61,046 bases of DNA from Thermodesulfobacteriaceae bacterium. GTDB lineage: Bacteria; Desulfobacterota; Thermodesulfobacteria; Thermodesulfobacteriales; Thermodesulfobacteriaceae. Positions 44,106-53,324 of this stretch are shown here, one piece after another. The number at the start of each line of letters is the position of its first letter. Position 1 is the first letter of the stretch. The position numbers were made by a program, and so were the translations under genes. Below the pieces are notes generated by a model that had not been told where the DNA came from, searched no databases, and worked only from the letters and a program-made list of their open reading frames with translations. The stretch lies in the NCBI GenBank assembly GCA_025062245.1, contig JANXAD010000005.1:1-61046 (forward strand), in the 5' to 3' direction.

Positions 44106-45473
44106 TTAGATAGCCAATTTAAAAATTTCCTTAGTTTCAACTTCCCAATCTTTCCACAAATAGATCTCTTCTTTACCTTCAGCAATTAGCTTAAAGGCAT
44201 ATCTTATGAGTTCTTCATAAAAGGCACAATAGGGACTGGGAGCTTTTAGGCTTCCTTTAAAAGCATAAACTTCAGCAGGACAAGGAGCTCCACAAAAGTT
44301 TCTAAGGGCGCATCTATAGCAGGGAATAATATCCTCTACTTTTCTTTGAGTAACCTCTTTAAAGGGAAAACTTTCTAAAATTTCTGAAAGATCTTCTTTA
44401 AACAAATTTCCCCCTTTAAACTCTTCAAAACCTATGAATTCACTGCAAGGAAAAACCTCTCCTTTGGCAGAGACTGCAAAAAAGCATCTGCCTCCTCCAC
44501 AGGGTGAAATATCACACATAAGCTTTCTGGTAGTTGGGCCAATAATTCCTGCAAGGAGATTAGCAAAGTTGGTTACTACTATTTTTTTTCCTTTTTTTTC
44601 AAAAATTTCGTAAATTTTTTCTAAAGCCTTTATGAAATAATAGGTTAATTTTTCGTCCTCAGGTTTTAATTCCTGTCCTCCCTTTTGGGTTAAACGAACA
44701 GGGTTTAACATAATAAAGGAAAGGCCTTCCTTTTCACTAAAATCTATCATTTCAGGCAAGTAATTTACATTAACCTTAGTTATGGTAGCAATTACATTAA
44801 AGGCTGGATAATCTCTTAATTCACCAAGAACCTTAGATATTTTTTCAAAGGCCCCCTTTCCAGCCCAGTTTTTTCTGGTAAGATCTGCCACCTCTTTAAA
44901 AGGAGCATCTAAGGAAAGACCAAGGCTTACTCCTTTTTCCTTTAAAAACTTTATATCATCCTTTTCAAGTAAAGTACCATTAGTCTGAATTCCAAAAATA
45001 AAATCTTTAGAAAAGCATTCTATAGCGTAAAAAACTTCTTCTTTAGTAAGTAAAGGTTCGCTTCCATGAAAAATAACCTGAGGTTTAAAATTTGTTAATT
45101 TCAGCTCTTCGTAAAAGTAAAACTTTAATTTTCCTAAAGCTTCTAAAATTTCTTCTCTTTTCATAGTTTTTCCGTTTTTTCTAATTTCCTCAGGAATATA
45201 ACAATAGGGACAATTAAAGTTACACCTTTCTGTAGGATTAAAATAAACTGCTGAAGGTTTTAGACCAAATCTTAAATAATCTATTTCCTTTTGAAAGTCT
45301 TCCTTCTTTTTTTCAAATTCTTCAATCAATTCTCCCTTTAAAACTTCAGAAAGGGAATCTTTTTCAACCAGAGCCCAAAAGGCTGTATCTGGTTCTACTG
45401 TAACCACATAATCCTTAGCTCCTATTTCTAAAAATAAAAAATTGGGACCATACCCTGTATTAGCATACTTCAT
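44106..45473 (-). CDS. Radical SAM/SPASM peptide maturase, CbpB-like
   Basis: A 455-aa radical SAM protein with C-x3-C-x2-C in CNFNCPYCY and a SPASM-type C-terminal cysteine set (CDISPCGGGRC, FPCSEF, CYRC, FCGAPCP, PYC) for auxiliary clusters. The overall pattern, including NTGYGPNFLFLEIG, EPDTAFWALV and PSAVYFNPTERC, resembles the peptide-modifying enzyme CbpB of Desulfobacterota as I remember it. Such enzymes modify a short precursor usually encoded next door, but none is seen here: the upstream 130 bases carry only a promoter, and the downstream gap is 22 bases. Substrate unknown. Confidence 0.72.
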   Translation of the reverse strand: MKYANTGYGPNFLFLEIGAKDYVVTVEPDTAFWALVEKDSLSEVLKGELIEEFEKKKEDFQKEIDYLRFGLKPSAVYFNPTERCNFNCPYCYIPEEIRKNGKTMKREEILEALGKLKFYFYEELKLTNFKPQVIFHGSEPLLTKEEVFYAIECFSKDFIFGIQTNGTLLEKDDIKFLKEKGVSLGLSLDAPFKEVADLTRKNWAGKGAFEKISKVLGELRDYPAFNVIATITKVNVNYLPEMIDFSEKEGLSFIMLNPVRLTQKGGQELKPEDEKLTYYFIKALEKIYEIFEKKGKKIVVTNFANLLAGIIGPTTRKLMCDISPCGGGRCFFAVSAKGEVFPCSEFIGFEEFKGGNLFKEDLSEILESFPFKEVTQRKVEDIIPCYRCALRNFCGAPCPAEVYAFKGSLKAPSPYCAFYEELIRYAFKLIAEGKEEIYLWKDWEVETKEIFKLAI

Positions 45474-45525
45474 TTATACTTTTCCTCCTATTTTCTTTTG
45501 AAATCTTTGCAAGAGTATCAAGACA

Positions 45526-45554
45526 AAAATAAAGCAAGCTTGAAATTTTGTCAA
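45526..45554 (-). promoter_or_regulatory. Promoter of the radical SAM operon
   Basis: On the minus strand TTGACA (45554-45549), a 17-base spacer and TATTTT (45531-45526) form a good sigma70-type promoter. A start near 45519 would give a 5' leader of about 45 bases with AGGAGG before the ATG at 45473. There is no room for a precursor peptide between promoter and gene. Confidence 0.65.
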
Positions 45555-45602
45555 CTTAAAAGTAAAATCTTTTAAAAATAAGACTTTAAAGGAAGATCTA
45601 AT

Positions 45603-46757
45603 GTGGAAAAGTTTTGGTTAGAGGTTAGTCTCTGGTTTGTAATAATTTTAATTTCCAGTCTTATTTCTTTAAGATTAGGACTTACCGCTGCTTTAGTAGA
45701 ATTAATAGTAGGAATTTTAGTTGGTAATACTATTTCATTGGAAATTACCTCCTGGGTAAAGTTTTTGGCAAGTTTTGGAGCAGTGGTTTTAACTTTTTTG
45801 GCAGGAGCTGAATTAGAAAGTGAGGTAGTAAGAAGTTTTTGGAAAGAAGCCATAATTTTAGGGGTCATTAGTTTTTTAGCTCCCTTTTTAGGAGTATGGT
45901 TTTTAGCTCAGTTTTTATTAGGATGGGAAATTAAAGAAGCTCAAATTGCAGGTCTTGCTCTTTCAACTACCTCTGTGGCCGTAGTCTATGCGGTAATGAT
46001 AGAAACTGGTCTTAATGAAAAACCCTTCGGCAAGTTAATCTTAGCAGCCACCTTCATAACTGACTTAGGAACAGTTATCTTTTTGGGACTTCTTTTTACT
46101 GAATTAGGGTTGGCCTTTTGGCTTTTTGTAATCCTAACCTTAGTGGTTCTTTTTATTCTTCCCTCTTTTACTAAAAGATATTTTAGTTATGTTAAAAATC
46201 ATCCCAGTGAACCGGAAGTTAAGTTTATCTTTTTAGTTTTAGCTCTCTTAGGATATTTAGCAGCCAAAGCAGGAAGTGAAGCTGTCCTTCCTGCCTATTT
46301 AACGGGAGCAGTTTTAGCTAATCTCTTTATTCACAATAGAGAATTAGTTAAACGAATGAGAGCCACTACCATAGCCCTCTTAACCCCCTTTTTTTTTATT
46401 AAAGCAGGAAGCTTAGTAGATCTAAGAGTGGTCTGGCAAAGTTTTGGATTATTAGCCCTCTTTTTCTTAGCTAAATGTCTTTGTAAATTTATAGGACTTT
46501 TTCCAGCAGGAATGCTTTTTAAGTTTTCCTTTAAAGCCAATATGTATAATACTCTTCTTATGTGCACAGGACTTACCTTTGGAACCATTTCAGCCCTTTA
46601 CGGATTTAATATGGGGATTATAACTAAGGATCAGTATTCCATTTTAGTAGTAGCTGTAATTTCCACAGCTATTATACCCACCCTTATAGCTCAAAAGTTT
46701 TTCTCTCCCAAGGAAGAAGAACTTCCTGTCTTTCAAAATCCAAAAAGGGAGATTTAA
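45603..46757 (+). CDS. Cation:proton antiporter (CPA2/Kef-type membrane domain)
   Basis: A 384-aa membrane protein of about 11-12 helices, including VIILISSLISLRLGLTAALVE and AGLALSTTSVAVVYAVMIE, the region where CPA2 proteins have ion-path residues. It lacks the C-terminal TrkA-N/RCK domain of KefB/KefC. Ends two bases before a uspA gene, so the universal stress protein may be its nucleotide-sensing regulator (inference). The start is GTG at 45603; an overlapping ATG at 45601 is out of frame. Confidence 0.85.
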   Translation: MEKFWLEVSLWFVIILISSLISLRLGLTAALVELIVGILVGNTISLEITSWVKFLASFGAVVLTFLAGAELESEVVRSFWKEAIILGVISFLAPFLGVWFLAQFLLGWEIKEAQIAGLALSTTSVAVVYAVMIETGLNEKPFGKLILAATFITDLGTVIFLGLLFTELGLAFWLFVILTLVVLFILPSFTKRYFSYVKNHPSEPEVKFIFLVLALLGYLAAKAGSEAVLPAYLTGAVLANLFIHNRELVKRMRATTIALLTPFFFIKAGSLVDLRVVWQSFGLLALFFLAKCLCKFIGLFPAGMLFKFSFKANMYNTLLMCTGLTFGTISALYGFNMGIITKDQYSILVVAVISTAIIPTLIAQKFFSPKEEELPVFQNPKREI

Positions 46758-46759
46758 AA

Positions 46760-47179
46760 ATGTTTAAAAAAATCCTTTTAGGCTATGATGGCTCAGAACA
46801 TGCTAAAAAAGCCTTAGCTAAGGCTATAGAATTAGCTAAAATTTGTAATTCCGAACTTATTCTTCTTTCAGTAGGAACTATACCTGCTTATGCAGAAACT
46901 ATTTCTGAGATAGAAGAAGCTAAAGAACAGGCCTTAAATTACTATGAAAAAATTCAAAGAGAGATTCTTGATTGGGCAAGTAAAGAAAATCTGAAATTAG
47001 TCCCTTTGATTAGGTTTGGTAAACCTGCAGAGGCCATCGTAAATACTGCTGAAGAATTAAAGGTAGATTTGATAATAGTAGGTGCTGGGGAACACCCCTA
47101 TCTGGTGAGACGAATTTTAGGAAGCACTGCAGATAGAGTAGTAGATAGTGCTTCCTGTTCCGTTCTGGTGGTAAGATAA
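46760..47179 (+). CDS. uspA: Universal stress protein A family
   Basis: A 139-aa single UspA domain: KKILLGYDGSEHAKKALAKA at the start, VDLIIVGAGEHP and ILGSTADRVVDSASCSVLVV at the end, giving the G-x2-G-x9-G-S/T ATP-binding pattern. ATP-binding type. Coupled to the antiporter gene before it (2-base gap), a common arrangement for transporters controlled by a Usp domain. Confidence 0.92.
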   Translation: MFKKILLGYDGSEHAKKALAKAIELAKICNSELILLSVGTIPAYAETISEIEEAKEQALNYYEKIQREILDWASKENLKLVPLIRFGKPAEAIVNTAEELKVDLIIVGAGEHPYLVRRILGSTADRVVDSASCSVLVVR

Positions 47180-47183
47180 GCCA

Positions 47184-48071
47184 ATGATCTGGTTTTTATT
47201 TGCTATCCTATCGGGTTTTTTTATTGCCTTAAGTGATGCTTTAAATAAAAAATATTTTTCTTCAGAAGGTTTTCCCTCTATGTTAACAGCCCGTCTCTTG
47301 GGAAGTTTTCCCTTTCTTTTTCCAATTTTTCTCTATCTAACCTTTTTTAAAAAACCCTTCTCTTACCTTACCTTAGACTTAGCCTTTACTACCTTAATTC
47401 TTTTGTTTTTAGAAATTATAGCTAACATTCTTTACATGAAAGGTATTCAAGTCTCACCCCTGTCTTTAAGTTTACCCTTTTTGTCTTTTACTCCCATTTT
47501 CATTATCTTTACAGGTTATTTGATTTTGGGAGAAAAGATATCCCTTTTAGGAAGTATTGGAATTGCCTTTATTGTTATGGGAAGCTATACTATAAACCTA
47601 CCTATCATCAGAGAAGGTTTTACTGCTCCTATAAAGGCTATTTTTAGGGAAAAGGGAAGTTTTTTGCTTCTCCAAGTAGCCCTTATCTATTCTTTGACTG
47701 CCGTCTTAGGGAAAAAGGGACTTTTGCTTACCGATCCTCTGTGGTTTGCTTCCTTTTTATTTTCTCTTTTAGGAATAGTAGGAAGTTTGATGGTAAAGTT
47801 TTTATACCCAATAAACCTCTTTAAATTAATAAAAGACAATTTTAAAGCCTTTTTAGCTGTTGGCTTAACCCATGCCCTTATGTGTATATTTCAAATGATA
47901 GCCCTAAGCGGAATAGAGACAGCCTACATGATAGCTTTAAAAAGAACCAGTATTCTTTTTGCAGTAATATTAGGATATTTTTTCTTTAAAGAAAAACATT
48001 TTTGGATTAGAATTTTAGCCTCTTCCCTTATGTTTGTGGGAATTATTTTCATAACTTTAGCTAAAAGTTAA
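47184..48071 (+). CDS. EamA/DMT-family transporter
   Basis: A 295-aa polytopic protein of about ten TM helices in two EamA halves: FLFAILSGFFIALSDALN... LILGEKISLLGSIGIAFIVMG in the first, LLLQVALIYSLTAVLG... FFFKEKHFWIRILASSL in the second. The G-E-K-I/K-E-K-H loop near the end of each half is characteristic. Drug/metabolite exporter family; substrate not predictable. Confidence 0.85.
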   Translation: MIWFLFAILSGFFIALSDALNKKYFSSEGFPSMLTARLLGSFPFLFPIFLYLTFFKKPFSYLTLDLAFTTLILLFLEIIANILYMKGIQVSPLSLSLPFLSFTPIFIIFTGYLILGEKISLLGSIGIAFIVMGSYTINLPIIREGFTAPIKAIFREKGSFLLLQVALIYSLTAVLGKKGLLLTDPLWFASFLFSLLGIVGSLMVKFLYPINLFKLIKDNFKAFLAVGLTHALMCIFQMIALSGIETAYMIALKRTSILFAVILGYFFFKEKHFWIRILASSLMFVGIIFITLAKS

Positions 48072-48075
48072 GGGA

Positions 48076-49233
48076 ATGGAAAGAATAATTCTTAATTCTA
48101 AGGGATTGTCTAAATATTTAAAATCAAGCCTCTGGTTTACTTTACAAGATATTAAAAATCCGCAGAAAGTTTCCCTTGAACCAGGAGGCTTGGTAAAGAT
48201 ATATTCTGAGGAGGGACACTTTTTAGGAAAGGGCTACTTCAATCCTAATACCTATTATTCTTTAAAAATTTTAACTAAGGAAGATACTCCTATCGATAAA
48301 GAATTTTTTAAAAAGAAATTTCTTAAAGCTTTAGAACTTAGAAAACGGCTTTATCCTGGGGAAAAGACTTTTAGACTCATTTTTTCTGAAGGAGATCTTC
48401 TACCTGGTCTTATGGTAGATGTCTTTGGAAAGGTGGTGGTAGTTCAGATTCAAACCTTAGGAATGGAAAAACTCAAAGAGCACATCATTTCTGCCCTAAA
48501 GGAACTTTTAGAACCTCAAGCTATAGTCTTAAGAAATGACTTTGTAAAAAGAAGAGAAGAAGCTCTGGATCTTTACGTAGAGATTGGGTATGGCAAAGTA
48601 GAGGATCCTTTGGTAGTAGAAATAGATGAAATAAAGTTTTTAGTTTCTGTCTTAAAAGGACAAAAAACAGGCTTTTTTTTAGACCAAAGAGAAAATAGAA
48701 GATGGATTAGTAATTTAGCCAAGGAGGCTATAGTTTTAGATGTTTTTTCTTACACCGGAGCTTTTTCCTTTTATGCCCTAAAAGGAGGAGCTCAAAGGGC
48801 TTTTCTCATAGAAAGCTCTGAAGAAGCTCTTAATTTAGCCAAAGAAATTGCTAAACTTAATAACTTCACTCCCAGGGTAGTTTTTTTACAAGGAGAAGCT
48901 CTAAACCTTCTTAGAAATCCTCCTAAAGCGGATTTAATCGTCGTTGATCCTCCTGCTTTTATAAAATCCCACAAGCATTTTGAAAGTGGGATAAGAAAGT
49001 ATAAATCCCTTTATCTTTTAAGTCTAAAAGCTATAGAAAGGGGTTTAGTGTTCCTTTTTTCTTGTTCCTATTTTTTAAAAAGAGAGCTTTTTTTAACTTT
49101 GATCAAAGATCTTTTACAAAACCTTCAAAAGGAGGGAAGAATTATTTTTGAGGGAAGACAAGCAGGGGATCACCCAGTAAATCCCTTTGTAGAAGAAACT
49201 TTCTACCTAAAGGGAGTAGGAATAGCTATATAA
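48076..49233 (+). CDS. rlmI: RlmI-type 23S rRNA cytosine methyltransferase
   Basis: A 385-aa class I methyltransferase with an N-terminal PUA domain (about 1-75), an RlmI-specific middle (VEIDEIKFLVSVLKGQKTGFFLDQREN), SAM motif VLDVFSYTGAFSFYAL and catalytic-region motif IVVDPPAFIKS. The Cys in LFSCSYFL is the likely nucleophile. Predicted to make m5C1962 in 23S rRNA. Five bases after the transporter gene. Confidence 0.92.
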   Translation: MERIILNSKGLSKYLKSSLWFTLQDIKNPQKVSLEPGGLVKIYSEEGHFLGKGYFNPNTYYSLKILTKEDTPIDKEFFKKKFLKALELRKRLYPGEKTFRLIFSEGDLLPGLMVDVFGKVVVVQIQTLGMEKLKEHIISALKELLEPQAIVLRNDFVKRREEALDLYVEIGYGKVEDPLVVEIDEIKFLVSVLKGQKTGFFLDQRENRRWISNLAKEAIVLDVFSYTGAFSFYALKGGAQRAFLIESSEEALNLAKEIAKLNNFTPRVVFLQGEALNLLRNPPKADLIVVDPPAFIKSHKHFESGIRKYKSLYLLSLKAIERGLVFLFSCSYFLKRELFLTLIKDLLQNLQKEGRIIFEGRQAGDHPVNPFVEETFYLKGVGIAI

Positions 49234-49285
49234 AAAATTTTATATTATATTGAATTTGAACAAAAGAATTAAAGAGAGGTTTTTT

Positions 49286-50704
49286 ATGGTTCAAACTTAT
49301 TTTCTTATTTTAGCAGGGGGTTCTGGAACCAGGCTTTGGCCCCTTTCCAGAAAACATTTTCCTAAACAATTTATTAAGCTAAAACTTCCTGACTCAGAAA
49401 GGGAAGAAAGCTTTTTTCAGAAAACCCTTCGCAGATGTTTAAATTTTCCGCAATCTAAAATTATAGTCCTAACTAACGAAAGATATAAGTTTTATGTTTT
49501 AACTCAAGCAAGAGAAATTAATTCTTCTAAAATTTCTTTAGAAATAGTATTAGAACCTGTAATAAAAAATACCGCCCCGGCTATTGCCTTAGGTATAAGG
49601 TATGCCCTGGAGAAGGGAGCCTCTTTAGAGGATGTATTTATAGTGTTACCTTCAGATCATCTTATTTTTCCAGAAGAAAAGTTTAGAGAATACTTAACTC
49701 AAGCTGTTAAAGTGGCTAATCAAGGGTTTATTGTGACCTTTGGAATAAAACCTACTTCCCCTGAAACGGGTTATGGATACATAAAAGCTAAGGTAGATAA
49801 GGAAGAAAGGCTTTATTTCGAAGTGGAAAGTTTTGTTGAAAAACCTGATTTAGAAAAGGCTCTAAGATATTTAAGAGAAGGAAACTATTTTTGGAATTCA
49901 GGAATGTTTGCCTTTAAGGGGGAAACTATTTTAGAGGAGTTCAAAAGATTTTTACCTGAGGTAGTAGAAATTTTTAGCTTCCCCTTAACCAAAGTTTTAG
50001 AAAAATTTCTTGAGCTTCCAGAAATTTCTATAGACTATGCTGTAATGGAAAAAACAGATAGAGCAGTAGTTTTACCTCTTAATCTTTTTTGGTCTGATAT
50101 TGGATCTTGGGAGGCCCTTTTGGAAAATTTTCCTAAGGATAAAGAGGGAAATCTTTTTTTAGGAGATATTTTAAGCATAGATTCCCGCAATTCCTTTGTT
50201 CTTTCCAGTAAAAGACTTATTTCTCTCTTAGGAGTTGAAGATTTAGTGGTTGTAGAAACAGAAGATGCCCTTCTTATTAGCAAAAAAGGTATGTCTCAGA
50301 AAGTTAAAGACTTGGTTAAGGAACTTCAAAAGAGAAAAAGAATAGAAGCAGATGAGCATTTAACAGTTTATAGACCCTGGGGAAGTTATACCCTTCTTGA
50401 AAGGGGAGAAAGATACAAAATTAAACGTATCACGGTAAATCCTGGAGAGACTCTTTCTCTTCAACTTCATCATCATAGATCTGAACATTGGGTAGTAGTA
50501 AAGGGCACAGCTAAGGTGAGAATTGGGGATAGAGAAATCTTTTTACACGAGAATGAGTCTATCTATGTTCCCAAAAGTACTCCCCATCGTTTAGAAAATC
50601 CAGGAAAGATTCCCTTAGAAATCATAGAGGTTCAAGTAGGAGAGTATGTAGAAGAGGACGACATAGTAAGATTGGAAGACCTTTACGGAAGGCTTGAAAA
50701 ATAA
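49286..50704 (+). CDS. manC: Mannose-1-phosphate guanylyltransferase/mannose-6-phosphate isomerase
   Basis: Bifunctional enzyme giving GDP-mannose. Nucleotidyltransferase domain: LILAGGSGTRLWPLSRKHFPKQF, VLPSDHL, FVEKPD and WNSGMFAF. C-terminal cupin isomerase domain: VYRPWGSYTLLERG, LQLHHHRSEHWVVVKGTAKV, IYVPKSTPHRLEN. I place the start at ATG 49286 with AAAGAGAGG upstream, because homologues start near the FLILAGGSG strand; a TTG at 49250 would add 12 residues. Confidence 0.95.
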   Translation: MVQTYFLILAGGSGTRLWPLSRKHFPKQFIKLKLPDSEREESFFQKTLRRCLNFPQSKIIVLTNERYKFYVLTQAREINSSKISLEIVLEPVIKNTAPAIALGIRYALEKGASLEDVFIVLPSDHLIFPEEKFREYLTQAVKVANQGFIVTFGIKPTSPETGYGYIKAKVDKEERLYFEVESFVEKPDLEKALRYLREGNYFWNSGMFAFKGETILEEFKRFLPEVVEIFSFPLTKVLEKFLELPEISIDYAVMEKTDRAVVLPLNLFWSDIGSWEALLENFPKDKEGNLFLGDILSIDSRNSFVLSSKRLISLLGVEDLVVVETEDALLISKKGMSQKVKDLVKELQKRKRIEADEHLTVYRPWGSYTLLERGERYKIKRITVNPGETLSLQLHHHRSEHWVVVKGTAKVRIGDREIFLHENESIYVPKSTPHRLENPGKIPLEIIEVQVGEYVEEDDIVRLEDLYGRLEK

Positions 50705-50707
50705 AAA

Positions 50708-51781
50708 ATGTTAAAATACGCCTCCTTAGCCTTTTTTTTATCTTTTTTAATATGTATACTTATTATAAAACTTTCTAAAAAAATAACTTTTTTTATCACT
50801 GACCACTTACATTTAGGACCTCAGACCTTTCATAGTACTCCAACTCCAAGAACGGGAGGCTTAGCTATTTTCTTAGGAATTTTTTGTTCTCTTATTATAG
50901 CTTTTTTAATAGGTGAACCCTTTTCCTCTTCTTTCCTTTATATAGCTTTTTTTTCCTTTCCGGTCTTTTTAGCAGGTTTTCTTGAAGACCTAACAGGAAA
51001 ACTTAATCCCAAGCTTCGCATGCTACTTTTAAGTGGTTCTGGGATCTTAGCTTTTTTTATATTAGAGGTAAGAGTAATAAGATTAGATTTACCTTTGGTA
51101 GATCCTCTTTTTCAGATAAAAATTTTTTCCCTATTTTTTACTCTTTTTGCTTTGGTGGGTATTTCTAATGCTATAAATATTATAGATGGTTTTAATGGGC
51201 TAGCTAGCATGGTTTCTATGATGATTCTTATGGCTATAGCCTATGTAGCTTATAAGTTGGGAGATTATGAAATTACCAGCTTGTGTGTTATCTCAGCCTT
51301 TGCTTTGCTTGGATTTTTTTTACTTAATTATCCCTTTGGACTGATTTTTTTAGGAGATGGAGGAGCCTATCTTTCAGGCTTTTTGATAGGAATAGCAAGT
51401 ATTCTTTTGGTTAAGAAACATCCTCAAGTCTCTGCTTGGTTTGCCCTTATGGTAAATATTTATCCAGTTTATGAAACTCTTTTTTCTATTTATAGAAGAA
51501 AATTTCTTAGAAAAAGACCAGCTATGAGTCCAGATGCTCTTCACTTACATAGCCTCATTTATCAAATCTTTATTAAGAGGTTTTTTAATATCCATTCTTC
51601 TTATCTAAGAAATCCTTTAACCTCAGTTTTTATGTGGGTTTTAAATGCCATAGGCATGGTTCCTGCTTTACTTTTTTGGAATAGTACTTTAATTTTAGTC
51701 TTGTGTTGTATATTTTTTGCTATTCTATATAATTATCTTTACTGGAAAGTTTTAAAACTTAAGTTGATAAAAATTAATTAA
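50708..51781 (+). CDS. WecA/MraY-like undecaprenyl-phosphate sugar-1-phosphate transferase
   Basis: A 357-aa integral membrane protein with about ten TM helices. Family motifs: TPRTGGLAIFLG (substrate loop), FLEDLTGK in place of D-D, NAINIIDGFNGLASMVSMM (the catalytic N-x-x-N-x-x-D-G), LIFLGDGGAYLSGFLIG, and HLHSLIY near the C-terminus (the H-L-H motif of WecA). It starts polyisoprenoid-linked surface glycan synthesis. Three bases after manC, so GDP-mannose is likely a donor for that glycan. Confidence 0.9.
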   Translation: MLKYASLAFFLSFLICILIIKLSKKITFFITDHLHLGPQTFHSTPTPRTGGLAIFLGIFCSLIIAFLIGEPFSSSFLYIAFFSFPVFLAGFLEDLTGKLNPKLRMLLLSGSGILAFFILEVRVIRLDLPLVDPLFQIKIFSLFFTLFALVGISNAINIIDGFNGLASMVSMMILMAIAYVAYKLGDYEITSLCVISAFALLGFFLLNYPFGLIFLGDGGAYLSGFLIGIASILLVKKHPQVSAWFALMVNIYPVYETLFSIYRRKFLRKRPAMSPDALHLHSLIYQIFIKRFFNIHSSYLRNPLTSVFMWVLNAIGMVPALLFWNSTLILVLCCIFFAILYNYLYWKVLKLKLIKIN

Positions 51782-51822
51782 ACTTAAAATTTTTTATTTT
51801 TTAGGAAGAAGGAGGTATCTGT

Positions 51823-52332
51823 ATGAATCGGAAATTTAAACTTTTTTCTATTATCGGATTTTTAGTTTTTCTTTCATCTTGTTTAGGGGTTGGAAGGGGT
51901 ATAATCGCACAGGAAACTTTAAAACCTATGCCCTACGAATATACCTTTGAGGTTGCTCTTAAGAGTGCAGAAAAAATGTTGGAAGAATGTAAAAGAATTA
52001 ATCCTTTTAATTTTCCAAATATAGTTTCCATTGGAACAAGCAAAGAAAGAGGGTTAATAACACTTTACTACAGGTTTGATCCAGAAGCAGGAAGTATATG
52101 CACCAAACCACCGATAGACCTTACCTCTTTTGTTAAAAGGACTTTTGTACCCCATTTTGGAGCAGAATTTTATATGTATATAAGAATTAAAAAAGAAGAA
52201 GATAAAGCAACAGGGATAAATATTGAGATTACTCAGACCAAAGGATTAAAAAAAGATATCTTTGATAAAGAAATGGAAAGACTAAGAGAAGTTTATAAAA
52301 ACTACTTTAATAGGATGCTAAAAAATCTTTAA
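51823..52332 (+). CDS. Putative lipoprotein of unknown function
   Basis: A 169-aa protein with a basic-hydrophobic signal (about 1-20) and lipobox L-S-S-C at the Cys near residue 20, so a lipoprotein. The mature part has YEYTFEVALKSAEKMLEECK, an alpha-beta start seen in several small periplasmic domains, and one further Cys pair-like position (CTKPP). No family recognised. 41 bases separate it from the glycosyl transferase; RBS AAGGAGG is strong. Confidence 0.75.
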   Translation: MNRKFKLFSIIGFLVFLSSCLGVGRGIIAQETLKPMPYEYTFEVALKSAEKMLEECKRINPFNFPNIVSIGTSKERGLITLYYRFDPEAGSICTKPPIDLTSFVKRTFVPHFGAEFYMYIRIKKEEDKATGINIEITQTKGLKKDIFDKEMERLREVYKNYFNRMLKNL

Positions 52333-52347
52333 AAAGGGAGGTAAGGG

Positions 52348-52707
52348 GTGATTTTTAGAAATTACGAAGAGTATTTTCAAGAATTAAAAAAAATAACTCA
52401 AGAGTATAAAGGCAAGATGGGCTGTATAGTTGAATTTAACGGTTTTGTAAGAGAATACGATCTTAAAGAGGGGAAAAAGGTTCCTGCGGTAGGTTTAAAA
52501 ATAGAAGAAATGATTTTGGAAAAATTACAAGATATAAGAGAGAAGGCTATAAAAAATTATGAGCTTATTGAAGTAGTTATTTATCACAATGTAGGTTTCT
52601 TAGGTATTGGGGAAAGGATAGCCTCTATAGCCATTTTAGCTAAACACAGATGGGAAGCCTTTGAAGCTATAAAGTTTATTATTGAAGAAATGAAAAAGTA
52701 TCATTAA
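52348..52707 (+). CDS. moaE: MoaE-like molybdopterin synthase subunit, shortened
   Basis: A 119-aa MoaE-fold protein: GCIVEFNGFVREYD (the G-A-x-x-x-F-x-G-x-V-R-type core), VGLKIEEMILEKLQDI, then HNVGFLGIGERIASIAILAKHR and WEAFEAIKFIIEEMK. Canonical MoaE has H-R-V-G at the first position, here Y-H-N-V-G, and a C-terminal extension with P-x-W-K-x-E. This protein stops at MKKYH, so the catalytic Lys in W-K is missing. Either a divergent MoaE or a paralogue with another task. Start is GTG with GGGAGG upstream. Confidence 0.72.
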   Translation: MIFRNYEEYFQELKKITQEYKGKMGCIVEFNGFVREYDLKEGKKVPAVGLKIEEMILEKLQDIREKAIKNYELIEVVIYHNVGFLGIGERIASIAILAKHRWEAFEAIKFIIEEMKKYH

Positions 52708-52718
52708 TTTTTAAAATT

Positions 52719-53261
52719 CTATTTGAGTTTTTTGTAATATCTTTCTTCTTCGCTAAAGATACATCCGCAATATCCTTGAAGGTAAAGGCCTAATTTTTTA
52801 GCTTCCTCTAAACCCTCTTTAAAACCCTTTCTAAAATCTTCATAAAAAAAAGGAATTTTATAGTGATTACTTAAATCTTCTGCTATTTCTTTTATAAGTT
52901 CATGTTTCTGATAAATACTATAAAGGAGAGTGGTAGTGAAGGCTTCAGCCTTTATTTCTAAAGCCTTTTTAACTGTAGCTTTTAATCTCCAAGTATAACA
53001 AATTTCGCACCTTTTTTCCGGTTTATCCTTAAACTCAAAGGTCTTCTCTAAAAAATCTCTAAGCCCATAACCTTTATCCCAGATAATTTCCAGTTCCTTA
53101 ATTTTTTGTACCGTTTCTAAGGCTTTAATTCGTTCCCTAAATTCCCTATAGGGATGAAGGTTAGGATTGTAAAAAAACCCTTTAAAGGAAATTCTTCTTG
53201 CCCTCAAAACTTTTATAGGATATAAACTACAGGGGCCACAGCAAAGGTGCATTAAAATCAT
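52719..53261 (-). CDS. queH: Epoxyqueuosine reductase QueH
   Basis: Last step of queuosine synthesis, reducing the epoxide of oQ in tRNA. DUF208 pattern: MHLCCGPCSLYP, FFYNPNLHPYREF, CEICYTWRL, then FTTTLLYSIYQKHELI and LYLQGYCGCIFSEEER; the Cys set binds [4Fe-4S] and a second metal. 180 aa, the usual QueH size. Convergent with moaE across 11 bases. Confidence 0.94.
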   Translation of the reverse strand: MILMHLCCGPCSLYPIKVLRARRISFKGFFYNPNLHPYREFRERIKALETVQKIKELEIIWDKGYGLRDFLEKTFEFKDKPEKRCEICYTWRLKATVKKALEIKAEAFTTTLLYSIYQKHELIKEIAEDLSNHYKIPFFYEDFRKGFKEGLEEAKKLGLYLQGYCGCIFSEEERYYKKLK

Positions 53262-53324
53262 AAAAATTTTTTTCTTTCTCTAAACTTTTATAAATTTTAG
53301 CAGAATGTTATATTTTAAGGAAGA

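Noticed and set aside
45601-45630. ATG at 45601 as start of the antiporter
   Set aside because: This frame reaches TAG after a few codons; the GTG at 45603 gives the membrane protein.
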